A stretch of DNA of 13,900 nucleotides, taken from positions 1 through 13,900 of the forward strand of contig CAJFQT010000029.1 of assembly GCA_904419095.1 (NCBI GenBank), in the 5' to 3' direction. Below are positions 6,716 to 13,839 of this stretch, in pieces. Below the pieces are notes generated by a model. That model had not been told where the DNA came from. It saw nothing but the letters and a program-made list of their open reading frames with translations, and did no database searches. A program made the position numbers and the translations under genes. The DNA comes from an uncultured Clostridia bacterium (GTDB lineage Bacteria > Bacillota > Clostridia > TANB77 > CAG-508). Within the stretch, counting starts at the first letter, position 1, and the number at the start of each line of letters is the position of its first letter.

Positions 6716-6805
6716 TAAAAAATAAACCATTCTGCTATGCCGAGCTAATGGTTTATTAAAACTATATCTTGGCAAAACCACGTTTGTGGATTTGTCATTT
6801 CCTAT
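6712..6805 (-). ncRNA. Candidate antisense RNA opposing the small-peptide mRNA
   Basis: A minus-strand promoter (6810-6839) should start an RNA near 6803-6805, and an intrinsic terminator (6721-6757 on the minus strand) should stop it near 6712-6716, giving about 90 nt. It is fully complementary to the 3' untranslated part of the peptide mRNA, up to the stop codon. Its own 5' end, AUAGGAAAUGA then GUGGUUUUGCCA after a spacer, repeats the 5' end of the mRNA it opposes. Binding would block the mRNA's 5'-3' end pairing or recruit double-strand cleavage. No protein is encoded in it. Confidence 0.6.
6721..6757 (-). terminator. Intrinsic terminator of the antisense RNA
   Basis: AATAAACCATT (6721-6731) and AATGGTTTATT (6747-6757) form a perfect 11-bp stem with a 15-nt loop. 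Read on the minus strand the stem is followed by a T-rich run (complement of 6709-6720), a proper terminator. On the plus strand the stem is followed by AAAAC, so plus-strand RNA may read through into the right arm of the inverted repeat. Confidence 0.7.
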
Positions 6806-6809
6806 ATTT

Positions 6810-6839
6810 ATTATAGTCTATTTATAGGTGAAAAGTCAA
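6810..6839 (-). promoter_or_regulatory. Strong sigma-A-type promoter on the minus strand
   Basis: On the minus strand: TTGACT (6839-6834), an 18-bp spacer and TATAAT (6815-6810), a perfect -10 and a 5/6 -35. It is stronger by match than the facing plus-strand promoter, as expected for an antitoxin RNA made in excess. A separate CCTATA (6801-6806) / TATAGG (6823-6828) inverted repeat straddles the -10. Confidence 0.7.
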
Positions 6840-6850
6840 TAAAATATGCT

Positions 6851-6868
6851 AAATTTTATATAAAATTT
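6851..6868. repeat. 18-bp A/T palindrome
   Basis: AAATTTTATATAAAATTT is a perfect 18-bp palindrome in the gap between the antisense promoter and the next glycosyltransferase gene. It has no T-tract, so it is not a clear terminator; in such AT-rich DNA it may be chance. Nothing else is evident between 6840 and 6940, and no convincing promoter for the downstream gene. Confidence 0.35.
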
Positions 6869-6955
6869 GCTACTATTAAAAATACAAACATTAAAGTGAT
6901 AAATAAAAAAGTAGAAAAAACAATAACAAGACAAATAAAGAAAGGAAATATTAAA

Positions 6956-8845
6956 ATGAGTGTTAGATTAAGAGATAAACTTTTTCCAGAAGGAGGAAAA
7001 GTAAGACAAATATTAAGAAAAATCAACAGAGTAATACATGGATTCAAACCAAGTAATTTAAAAAAGTTGTTTAAATCATTAAAAAACAATGGACTAAAAG
7101 GTACATGGAATATAGTAACTAATAATGTACAAAATGGAGTAACAGTAACACCATATGAAGTTTGGATGCAATTTAATGATCCAACAACAGAAGAATTAGA
7201 AGAGCAAAGAAAAACAAAATTTGAATATAATCCAAAGATAAGTATTTTAGTTCCAATGTATAAAACACCTATTAATTTCTTCACAGAATTAGTCGAATAC
7301 TTAATTAATCAAACATATACAAATTGGGAACTATGCTTAGCAGATGGAAGTCCTGAAAGAAATGAAAAAATAGAGAAAATATGTAAAAAAGATGATAGAA
7401 TAAAATATAATTACACAGGAAAAAATCTAGGAATTTCAGGTAACACAAATGAAGCTTTAAAAATGGCAACAGGTGACTATATAGGACTTTTAGACCATGA
7501 TGATTTATTACCAGTTAATTCATTGTTTGAAGTTGTAAAAGCAATCAATGAGGACAGAACAATTGAATTTATATATACTGATGAAGATAAAATAACAACA
7601 ATGGACAAGCCAAGATTTGACCCTCATTTTAAACCAGACTTTGGAATAGACACATTACGTTCAAATAACTACATATGTCATTTTAGTGTTTTTAGAAAAG
7701 ATTTAATGGAAAAACTTGGAGGATTTCGTTCAAAATATGACGGAGCACAAGATTATGATATAATAATCAGAATGGCAGAAATAGCAAAAAATATTAAACA
7801 TATTCCAAAAATACTATATCATTGGAGAGTACACGAATTATCAACAGCAAAAGCAGGTGGAGATGCAAAACCATATGCATTTGAAGCAGGAATACCAGTT
7901 TTAGAAGATCATTTAAAAAGAATGGGGTTAGAAGGAACAGTAAAACATGGTGCAACACTTGGAACATATGAAATTGACTATAAAGTAAAAGGAAATCCAA
8001 AAGTAACAATCTTAATTCCAAACATGGACCAAGCCAAAACTTTAAAAACTTGTGTTGATTCTATATTAAAATTAACTACATATGAAAATTACGAAATTGC
8101 TATAATAGAAAATAACAGTAAAGAGAAAGCGACTTTTGAATATTATAAAGAACTAGAAAAAAATCCAAAAATAAAAGTACTAACATATGTACCAGAAGAA
8201 AAAGGATTCAACTATTCTAAGATAATTAATTATGGAGTAAAAAATACAGATGGGGAATATATAGTTCAACTAAATAATGATACAAAATTATTAACACCAG
8301 ATTGGTTAGAAAAAATGGTAGGAATGAATCAAAGAGAAGATGTTGGGGCAGTAGGCGTAAAACTATATTACCCAGATGACACAATCCAACATGCAGGAAC
8401 AATAATTGGTGTATATGGAGTTGCAGGGCATGTATTTAGAGGATTATATAAAACTCATCATGGATATTTTGCAAGAGAGAGCCATATACAAAATGTAAGT
8501 GCAGTAACTGCAGCATGTATGATGGCAAAACGTTCAATATATGAAGAAGTAGGATATATGGATGAAAAATTTGCAGTAGCCTTTAATGACATAGATTTTT
8601 GTTTAAAAATTGTAACATCAGGACATTTAATTATATACAATCCATTTGTTGAATTAACACATTACGAATCAAAATCAAGAGGAGCAGAAGACACACCAGA
8701 AAAACAAGAAAGATTCCAAAACGAAATTAATATGTTCTATGACAAATGGGGTGAATATAAGAAAAAAGGAGACCCATATTACAATATTAATTTAAGATTA
8801 GATTCTGATCAATATGAAATAAAGCAAGAAAAAGTAGAATATTAG
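6956..8845 (+). CDS. Glycosyltransferase with two tandem family 2 catalytic domains
   Basis: A 629-residue protein with two GT-A domains. Domain 1 (~94-300): KISILVPMYKTP (94-105), DXD-type LLDHDD (178-183) and YDGAQDYDI (261-269). Domain 2 (~348-575): KVTILIPNMDQA (349-360), QLNND (438-442) and FNDIDFCLKI (543-552). A basic N-terminal ~90 residues precede them. Such tandem GT2 proteins add two sugars, or the same sugar with two linkages, during rhamnan and O-antigen-like chain building in the cytoplasm at the membrane. I chose ATG 6956 because AAAGGA (6941-6946) lies 9 nt upstream; an in-frame GTG at 6896 has no ribosome binding site and would only add a lysine-rich extension. No transmembrane segment is visible. 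Donor sugars cannot be inferred. Confidence 0.9.
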   Translation: MSVRLRDKLFPEGGKVRQILRKINRVIHGFKPSNLKKLFKSLKNNGLKGTWNIVTNNVQNGVTVTPYEVWMQFNDPTTEELEEQRKTKFEYNPKISILVPMYKTPINFFTELVEYLINQTYTNWELCLADGSPERNEKIEKICKKDDRIKYNYTGKNLGISGNTNEALKMATGDYIGLLDHDDLLPVNSLFEVVKAINEDRTIEFIYTDEDKITTMDKPRFDPHFKPDFGIDTLRSNNYICHFSVFRKDLMEKLGGFRSKYDGAQDYDIIIRMAEIAKNIKHIPKILYHWRVHELSTAKAGGDAKPYAFEAGIPVLEDHLKRMGLEGTVKHGATLGTYEIDYKVKGNPKVTILIPNMDQAKTLKTCVDSILKLTTYENYEIAIIENNSKEKATFEYYKELEKNPKIKVLTYVPEEKGFNYSKIINYGVKNTDGEYIVQLNNDTKLLTPDWLEKMVGMNQREDVGAVGVKLYYPDDTIQHAGTIIGVYGVAGHVFRGLYKTHHGYFARESHIQNVSAVTAACMMAKRSIYEEVGYMDEKFAVAFNDIDFCLKIVTSGHLIIYNPFVELTHYESKSRGAEDTPEKQERFQNEINMFYDKWGEYKKKGDPYYNINLRLDSDQYEIKQEKVEY

Positions 8846-8935
8846 TTTTGAAAGATATAATAAAAAAATTTCACCAAAAATAAAGATTTGTGAGAATCCA
8901 ATTAATAAGTGAAAAGCAAAAAAATACGAAAATAT

Positions 8936-9007
8936 GGATATTTAATAAAAATACAAGTATCAAATAAATACGGATAGTTATTAAAAATACAAGTATCAAA
9001 TAAATAA
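8936..9007. repeat. Two tandem copies of a 36-bp AT-rich unit, with a decayed third
   Basis: Units at 8936-8971 and 8972-9007 match at 33 of 36 positions, including an identical 25-nt block (8946-8970 and 8982-9006). A weaker third copy may follow at about 9008-9040. They lie in the 210-bp gap before the DUF2142-like gene. The unit contains no strong hairpin, and the copies have no spacers, so this is not CRISPR. It may be slippage-made non-coding DNA or repeated binding sites. Confidence 0.8.
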
Positions 9008-9055
9008 AGATAAATAATAAAATACTAATCAATAAAAAATAGAAGAGGTTTGAAA

Positions 9056-10765
9056 ATGAAAAAAATGAGCGAAGCAAAAACAAAAAAAGCAATATTTATA
9101 ATAACAGCAATTTTATATTTTATATCAATAATTATATTTGAATTATTCTTTTGTAATTCAGAATTAATGAATAATATATTCAGAAATAAAAATATCGAGA
9201 CACAATATAATTTCTCATTATTTAGACTAATACTATATATAGCATTTTTTGTTGCATTATTTTTAGGAAGAAAATATTTAACAAAAGATGTACTAGAAGA
9301 AAACAAAAGTAAAGTAAAAAAAGTTTTAATAATTATATATTCCATAGTAGCAATACTTGGAATTGCATTTATAACATACTGTGTTTTTGGAAAAGAAGTA
9401 CCTATGCAAAGAATTGCAATGTTATATATAGGACTTATAATGGGAGAAATATGTTTAATATATATTTCTAAAAATTTTATAAAAGACATAATTGTACTAA
9501 CATTTACATTTGGAATAATATTAACAGTAACAGTTGATATAAATAATGCATTAGATGAAAATAAACACTTTGCATCAGCATACAATATTTCAATTGGTAA
9601 TTTCGACTATATGAACAATCCAAAAATGGATGAAAGATTCTTAAACCTAGGAACATGGCTAAAATACACAGAAAATAGCAAATTATTCAAAAACGACTTT
9701 CAAGAAAACATTGTAGATATGAATACTGACAACATTGCTGTAACACCAGCAGATTATGGAGTAATAACATACCTACCATCAGCAATTGGAATTTTTGTAG
9801 CAAAAATATTTTCAAACAATATGGCAGACATATATTATGCAGGTAGAGTATTCAACTTATTAACATTTATGGGATTAATGATTGCAGCATTTAAAATATT
9901 ACCATACAAAAAAAATACAATGTTTGCAATACTTGCTTTACCAATGATTTGGATGATGAGCATCGTATATACTGCTGATATGCTTGCAATTGGATTTACA
10001 ACAATATTTATAGCATATTGCTTGCGATTATATGACAAAGAAAAAATAGGAATAAAAGATATATTTTTGTTAATAGGTGCATTTGCATTAATATGTATTC
10101 CAAAATCTATGGCATATGTATTTGTTGCATTAATAGGATTTATCTTACCTGTTAAAAAAATGGTACTTGATAACAAAAAATACATTCCACATGTATTAAT
10201 TACACTACTAGTAATTATAGCAATAGCACTATTCCAATTCCTAAATAAAGACATAGAAGATGATGCAAGAGGAGGAGATGTTGATAGTGCTGCACAATTG
10301 CAATATATGATAGAAAATCCATTAGCAGATATAAAATTAATGATAAATCATGTAAGACTAACACTCCTTAATATGGGATGGCTTGCACAAATGCAACCAC
10401 CGCTATTCTTCTGTGATGTATCAAGTGCAATATTCTTACTAACGTTCTTGTTTATCTTGTTAGTTGCAGTAACAGATGACAGCAAAGTTTTAAAAATGAA
10501 GGACAAGTTTATATTCTGGATAGTATTTTTTATGATATTTGCAATGAATAGCATATTATTATATTTAAAATTTAATCCAGTAGGAAACGAAACAATAGGT
10601 GGATTCCAACCAAGATACCTATATCCAATTTTACCATTATTATTAATGCCTCTAGCAAATAAGACAATAACAGTCAAGAATAAAGCAAATATGTCATTAT
10701 TTATAGAAATTCTAGTACCAATGTTCTTATTCTTAGGAGCATTAGGAAATATAATGGTTGCATAA
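9056..10765 (+). CDS. DUF2142-like multispanning membrane protein, candidate GT-C glycosyltransferase
   Basis: A 569-residue integral membrane protein with about a dozen hydrophobic helices (for example ~12-32, 54-71, 88-111, 118-136, 143-160, 287-325, 333-364, 377-395, 456-472, 485-503, 546-566). Features matching DUF2142 proteins: a long extracellular-type loop after the first five helices (~161-235), YLPSAIGIFVAKIF (239-252) with GRVFNLL (263-269), and GGFQPRYLYPILPLLL (515-530), like the family's QGRYxxPxxP region. DUF2142 proteins are thought to be GT-C-type enzymes using lipid-linked sugars outside the membrane; this is family context, not proven. ATG 9056 is preferred over TTG 9050 because AGAAGAGG (9041-9048) gives 7-nt spacing. 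It precedes a polyprenyl-phosphate GT2 and DUF2304 gene, fitting a lipid-linked sugar pathway. Confidence 0.75.
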   Translation: MKKMSEAKTKKAIFIITAILYFISIIIFELFFCNSELMNNIFRNKNIETQYNFSLFRLILYIAFFVALFLGRKYLTKDVLEENKSKVKKVLIIIYSIVAILGIAFITYCVFGKEVPMQRIAMLYIGLIMGEICLIYISKNFIKDIIVLTFTFGIILTVTVDINNALDENKHFASAYNISIGNFDYMNNPKMDERFLNLGTWLKYTENSKLFKNDFQENIVDMNTDNIAVTPADYGVITYLPSAIGIFVAKIFSNNMADIYYAGRVFNLLTFMGLMIAAFKILPYKKNTMFAILALPMIWMMSIVYTADMLAIGFTTIFIAYCLRLYDKEKIGIKDIFLLIGAFALICIPKSMAYVFVALIGFILPVKKMVLDNKKYIPHVLITLLVIIAIALFQFLNKDIEDDARGGDVDSAAQLQYMIENPLADIKLMINHVRLTLLNMGWLAQMQPPLFFCDVSSAIFLLTFLFILLVAVTDDSKVLKMKDKFIFWIVFFMIFAMNSILLYLKFNPVGNETIGGFQPRYLYPILPLLLMPLANKTITVKNKANMSLFIEILVPMFLFLGALGNIMVA

Positions 10766-10859
10766 TATTTTATTTATGGTAAAATGTTTTTTATACAAAA
10801 AGAATAATTCTAAAAAATACGAAGTAAACTCAATAAAAAATGAAAGGATGGAATATAGT

Positions 10860-11549
10860 ATGAAGGTTTTGCTAATTGTTCCAGCATATAATGAAGCTTT
10901 AAACATAGAAAAAACTATTAAAGACATAACAGAAAATACAGACTATGATTATGTTATAATAAATGACTGTTCAAAAGACAACACAAAAGAAGTTTGTGAA
11001 AAAAATGGATTCAATATGTTATCACTTCCAATAAATTATGGATTAACTAGTGGAATTCAATTAGGAATGAAATATGCTAAAAAATATGACTATGACATAG
11101 CAATTCAATTTGACGGTGACGGTCAACATCAAGCAAAATACGTAAAAAACTTAGTAGAAGAAATAGAAAAAGGAAACTGTAATATTGCAATCGGTTCTAG
11201 ATTTGTCACAGAGAAAAAACCAAAAAGTATGAGAATGCTTGGAAGTATGTTACTTTCAGGAGCAATAAAACTAACAACTGGAAAAACAATAAAAGACCCT
11301 ACTTCTGGAATGAGAGCATATGACAAAAAAGCAATAAACGAATTTTGTAGAAATGCAAGCTTAACGCCTGAACCTGATACATTAGTATATATGCTAAAAA
11401 AACAACTAAAAATTAAAGAAGTCCAAGTAGAAATGAAAGACAGAGAATTTGGAGAAAGCTATTTAAAACCAATAAAATCAGCAGAATATATGATAAACAT
11501 GTTTTTCTCAATCATATTTATTCGTATGATAACAAGAAAAAATGTATAA
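10860..11549 (+). CDS. Polyprenyl-phosphate glycosyltransferase-like GT2 enzyme
   Basis: A 229-residue GT-A protein of the dolichol-phosphate mannosyltransferase/GtrB type: VPAYNEALNIEKTI (7-20), NDCSKDNT (35-42), DXD-type QFDGDGQH (83-90), IGSRF (111-115) and DPTSGMRAY (146-154). It likely moves a sugar from a nucleotide donor to undecaprenyl phosphate on the inner face of the membrane. Unlike GtrB it lacks a long C-terminal two-helix membrane anchor; a single hydrophobic stretch (~210-222) and the DUF2304 neighbour may supply membrane contact. The frame is open further upstream, overlapping the previous gene, but ATG 10860 is preferred: GGATGG lies 7-8 nt upstream and the protein then begins directly at the GT-A first strand. 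Sugar identity is unknown. Confidence 0.85.
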   Translation: MKVLLIVPAYNEALNIEKTIKDITENTDYDYVIINDCSKDNTKEVCEKNGFNMLSLPINYGLTSGIQLGMKYAKKYDYDIAIQFDGDGQHQAKYVKNLVEEIEKGNCNIAIGSRFVTEKKPKSMRMLGSMLLSGAIKLTTGKTIKDPTSGMRAYDKKAINEFCRNASLTPEPDTLVYMLKKQLKIKEVQVEMKDREFGESYLKPIKSAEYMINMFFSIIFIRMITRKNV

Positions 11550-11630
11550 AAATTTACAACGTAAAACAAAAAAACAAAAAACATAAAAATAATCTTCTAA
11601 TAGAAACTGAAAAAGAAGGAGGATTCAAAA

Positions 11631-11975
11631 ATGAGTTTAACATTAAGAATTATATTAATAGTATGTTCACTAATATCATTTTTACTATGTGTAATGAAAA
11701 TAAAACAAGCCAAACTAAAAGTAAACAATGCAGTAATTTGGATGATAGGAAGCATAATTTTAATATTAATGAGCATATTTGTAAATGCAGTAGAATGGAT
11801 TTCAAATAAACTTGGATTTATGGCACCAGTAAACTTTGTATTTTTTGTTATGATTGCATTTTTACTAATAGAAGTATTCTTCAACAATATCCAAATATCA
11901 ATGCAAAACGAAAAAATCAAAGACTTAAACCACTATATTGCATTAAAAGAAAAAGAAGAAAAAGACAGGGATTGA
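11631..11975 (+). CDS. DUF2304 family membrane protein
   Basis: A 114-residue protein with three transmembrane helices (~5-23, 33-53, 64-86) and a charged helical C-terminus (~88-114, rich in K and E). The segment NNAVIWMIGSIILILMSIF followed by a short loop and a hydrophobic helix ending in VFFNNIQIS fits DUF2304 proteins, which are almost always encoded next to a polyprenyl-phosphate GT2, as here, 81 bp downstream of it. The likely role is to anchor or assist that enzyme at the membrane; the biochemical function is not established for the family. The start is secure, with AAGGAGG (11616-11622) 8 nt before the ATG. The stop codon is followed immediately by a GGGACGG hairpin repeat, so the C-terminal end may have been affected by insertion of that repeat. 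Confidence 0.85.
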   Translation: MSLTLRIILIVCSLISFLLCVMKIKQAKLKVNNAVIWMIGSIILILMSIFVNAVEWISNKLGFMAPVNFVFFVMIAFLLIEVFFNNIQISMQNEKIKDLNHYIALKEKEEKDRD

Positions 11976-12022
11976 GGGACGGTCCTTAAAATCCCTCCTA
12001 GAAGGGATTTTGGGGACGGACC
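11976..12022. repeat. GGGACGG hairpin repeat
   Basis: AAAATCCCT (11988-11996) pairs perfectly with AGGGATTTT (12003-12011) across a 6-nt loop; GGTCC (11981-11985) pairs with GGACC (12018-12022) outside. Both arms also contain GGGACGG as a direct repeat (11976-11982 and 12013-12019). It starts directly after the DUF2304 stop codon. There is no T-tract on the plus strand, so termination would be weak. It resembles REP-like repeats spread by IS200-type (Y1/TnpA-REP) transposases, but no transposase is in the window. Confidence 0.7.
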
Positions 12023-12065
12023 TAATGCAAGCTGATATGTAAATTATAAATATGAATAAATTTAA

Positions 12066-12104
12066 AAGGAGGATTTGTTGGTTTATCAACAAATATATAA
12101 AATG
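12066..12104 (+). promoter_or_regulatory. Ribosome binding site separated from ATG by a hairpin
   Basis: AAGGAGG (12066-12072) lies 29 nt before ATG 12102, too far for normal initiation. The gap contains a perfect 8-bp hairpin, ATTTGTTG (12073-12080) with CAACAAAT (12087-12094), loop GTTTAT. When folded it leaves 7 nt (12095-12101) between hairpin and ATG, giving an effective spacing near optimum. In-frame TTG codons at 12075 and 12078 lie inside the stem and are the alternative start. Confidence 0.55.
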
Positions 12105-13154
12105 AAAAATACAGAAATTAATCAATATAAATTGTCAATAGTAGTTGCAGTATATAATTTAGAAAAATATTTACCAAGATGTTTAGATGCATTAGTAAAT
12201 CAAACATTAGATAATATAGAAATCCTTTGCGTTGATGATGGTTCCACAGATTCAGCACCTAAAATAATTGATGAATATGCACAAAAATATTCTGATAAAA
12301 TTAAAGCTTTTCACAAAAAAAACGGAGGAGAATTTACTTCTAGAAACTATGGCTTAGAAAGAGCAACAGGAGAGTTTGTAACATTTGTAGACTGTGATGA
12401 TTATGTAGAAAATAATTGGGCAGAAAAGCTATATAATACTGCAAAAGAGAATGATGCAGATATGGCAGTATGTGCTTTTGAAAGAATAGATTTACAAACT
12501 GGAAAAGTTGTAGCAACAGATATGACAGGATTTGGAAATTGTTGCAAACAAATAAATGCAAAAGACGATGATATTGTATTTATAAATCCAGCACCTTGGA
12601 ATAAAGTTTATAAACGTGAAAAGATAGCAAATCTAAGATTTTTACCTTTCAGGGGATTTAATGACATGCTATTTTTAACAAGCACATTTACCACAATGAA
12701 CAAAATAGCTTTTATACCAGATGTTTTATATCACTATTATTTAAGATATGATTCACAAATACATTCAGTAAATGAACAAGATGTTAATAATCTAAAAAAA
12801 TATTTTTTAGAAGTCAAAGAATTATATCAGAAAGAAAATAAATATGAAGAAATGAAATATATTCTAGACTTAATGGCATTTATACACTTAGGAGTATCTG
12901 TTATGTATAGAGCATCTTATGATAAAAATATAGATATAAAAAAGATGATGAAAGAGACTATAAAATATCTAGACGATAACTTTTCAAGTTGGAGAAAAAG
13001 TCCATTTCTAAAATTTTCATATTCATGCAAAAAAGGAATAAAACATATTGGACTATGGGGAATTTCAAAATTTTATAAGATGCATTTACATATGTGGTTT
13101 ATACGTATTTATCGTTTTGCAATAGATAAATTAAAAATTGATATAAAATTTTAA
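12102..13154 (+). CDS. Family 2 glycosyltransferase
   Basis: A 350-residue GT-A enzyme with a textbook N-terminus: LSIVVAVYNLEKYLPRCLDALVNQT region (11-35), CVDDGSTDSAPKI (43-55), HKKNGGEFTSRNYGLERATG region (71-90) and DXD-type FVDCDDYV (95-102). NPAPWNKVYKREKI (about 180) is a common acceptor-side segment in this subgroup. The C-terminal ~120 residues are helical and basic and probably associate with the membrane. It would add one sugar to the glycan; donor and linkage are unknown. The ATG is chosen because the protein then starts shortly before the first strand and a hairpin brings the AAGGAGG site into register; a TTG start at 12078 would add 8 residues. It follows the DUF2304 gene and the GGGACGG hairpin by about 80 bp. 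Confidence 0.88.
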   Translation: MKNTEINQYKLSIVVAVYNLEKYLPRCLDALVNQTLDNIEILCVDDGSTDSAPKIIDEYAQKYSDKIKAFHKKNGGEFTSRNYGLERATGEFVTFVDCDDYVENNWAEKLYNTAKENDADMAVCAFERIDLQTGKVVATDMTGFGNCCKQINAKDDDIVFINPAPWNKVYKREKIANLRFLPFRGFNDMLFLTSTFTTMNKIAFIPDVLYHYYLRYDSQIHSVNEQDVNNLKKYFLEVKELYQKENKYEEMKYILDLMAFIHLGVSVMYRASYDKNIDIKKMMKETIKYLDDNFSSWRKSPFLKFSYSCKKGIKHIGLWGISKFYKMHLHMWFIRIYRFAIDKLKIDIKF

Positions 13155-13240
13155 AAAATATTGATATAAGTTAATATAAAATATTTTATATATTCTATAA
13201 AATTTGCCTAAAAAATAATAAAAGAAAAAGGAAGAGGAAA

Positions 13241-13627
13241 ATGGAACAAACAATAGAAAAAAGGAGAAGAACTGTAATGCAATTTGTATTAATATGTATT
13301 TATATAATTTTAACACTATCTGGATTAACTTTAATGAAATTAGGAGGAAATGCAGGAACAATAGCAGTAGAAAATGGAAATATGAACTTTGGAATAAGTT
13401 TAATAAGTTTAGCAGGTCTAGTATGTTATCTTTGTAGTTTTCTATTATTTACAAGAATTGTTGTAATGTTTGATTTAAGTTATATCATGCCATTAACAAC
13501 TGGAATAGTTCAAGTATTAACTCTTGTAGTAGCAAAAATTGTATTTAAAGAAAATTTTACTTGGCAATCAATAATTGGAGCAAGCCTAGTAATTATAGGT
13601 GTTCTAATTATGAATTGGAAAAAATAG
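13241..13627 (+). CDS. Small EamA/SMR-like four-helix membrane transporter, candidate lipid-linked sugar flippase
   Basis: A 128-residue protein with a basic N-terminus (EKRRR) and four transmembrane helices (~13-33, 50-71, 76-101, 107-126). LTLMKLGG (29-36) and DLSYIMPLTTGIVQVLT (78-94) resemble the half-length EamA/small multidrug resistance fold, which includes the ArnE/ArnF flippase of lipid-linked aminoarabinose. With a polyprenyl-phosphate GT2 and a DUF2142-like protein nearby, a flippase for an undecaprenyl-linked sugar is more likely than drug export. Members usually work as homo- or heterodimers; no partner gene is visible, but one could lie beyond the window. GGAAGAGG (13230-13237) supports ATG 13241; an in-frame ATG at 13277 would remove the basic leader. 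It ends 4 bp before a strong hairpin, which may close this transcription unit. Confidence 0.75.
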   Translation: MEQTIEKRRRTVMQFVLICIYIILTLSGLTLMKLGGNAGTIAVENGNMNFGISLISLAGLVCYLCSFLLFTRIVVMFDLSYIMPLTTGIVQVLTLVVAKIVFKENFTWQSIIGASLVIIGVLIMNWKK

Positions 13628-13631
13628 TGCA

Positions 13632-13690
13632 AATAGGGACGGAGACTCTTGACAAGTATTAAAATGCTGTCAAAAATCTCCGTCCCTATT
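13632..13690. repeat. GGGACGG hairpin repeat after the transporter gene
   Basis: AATAGGGACGGAGA (13632-13645) and TCTCCGTCCCTATT (13677-13690) are perfectly complementary over 14 bp. Inside, TTGACAAGTATT (13649-13660) pairs with AATGCTGTCAA-side sequence (13662-13673) with one G·T position, making a nearly continuous hairpin of about 25 bp with a small asymmetric bulge. It shares AGGGACGG with the repeat at 11975-11982. There is no long T-tract, so it may act as an RNA 3'-end stabiliser or weak bidirectional terminator. The following 13691-13839 stretch is AT-rich and I see no gene in it. Confidence 0.75.
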
Positions 13691-13839
13691 GATAATTATT
13701 TCTCACTAAAAAATTTTATATAAATTATTTTGATTTATAATTTTATTTAACTATTGAAAATATATCATTTCTCAATAAAAAATGCAATAGTATGAATATA
13801 AAAACAGAAAAAAAGAGTAAATCTAATTTCATTATTAGT

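Larger units (their letters stand above)
6528..6805. repeat. Inverted repeat bounding the small-peptide/antisense locus
   Basis: The left arm 6528-6562 and right arm 6770-6805 each contain two matched blocks. ATAGGAAATGA (6528-6538) pairs with TCATTTCCTAT (6795-6805), 11 bp. GTGGTTTTGCCA (6551-6562) pairs with TGGCAAAACCAC (6770-6781), 12 bp. The blocks are separated by unmatched 12- and 13-nt segments. In a full-length plus-strand RNA the 5' and 3' ends would pair. Because each arm starts at a predicted transcription start, the two opposing RNAs share almost the same 5' sequence. It could also be read as terminal repeats of a small mobile element, but there is no clear target duplication. 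Confidence 0.75.

Noticed and set aside
6528..6805. Small non-autonomous transposable element with terminal repeats
   Set aside because: No clear target-site duplication outside the arms, and both arms coincide with predicted transcription starts of opposing promoters, which the RNA model explains better; not fully excluded.
6896..6955. Longer start (GTG 6896) for the tandem glycosyltransferase
   Set aside because: No ribosome binding site before it; ATG 6956 has AAAGGA at good spacing and the extra residues are only a lysine-rich stretch.
6856..7284. 142-codon minus-strand open frame opposite the tandem glycosyltransferase start
   Set aside because: Antisense shadow of a well-supported gene; no recognisable motifs.
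8936..9007. CRISPR array suggested by the 36-bp period
   Set aside because: Copies are directly adjacent without spacers, AT-rich and non-palindromic; no cas genes.
9025..9585. 186-codon minus-strand open frame opposite the DUF2142-like gene
   Set aside because: It is the antisense shadow of a hydrophobic coding region; rich in I, N and F without domain features or a ribosome binding site.
10758..10859. Upstream extension of the polyprenyl-phosphate GT2 overlapping the previous gene
   Set aside because: The extension has no ribosome binding site and adds a non-homologous basic segment before a canonical GT2 start.
11976..12022. Intrinsic terminator after the DUF2304 gene
   Set aside because: The hairpin is followed by AATGCAAGC rather than a T-tract, so it is listed as a repeat.
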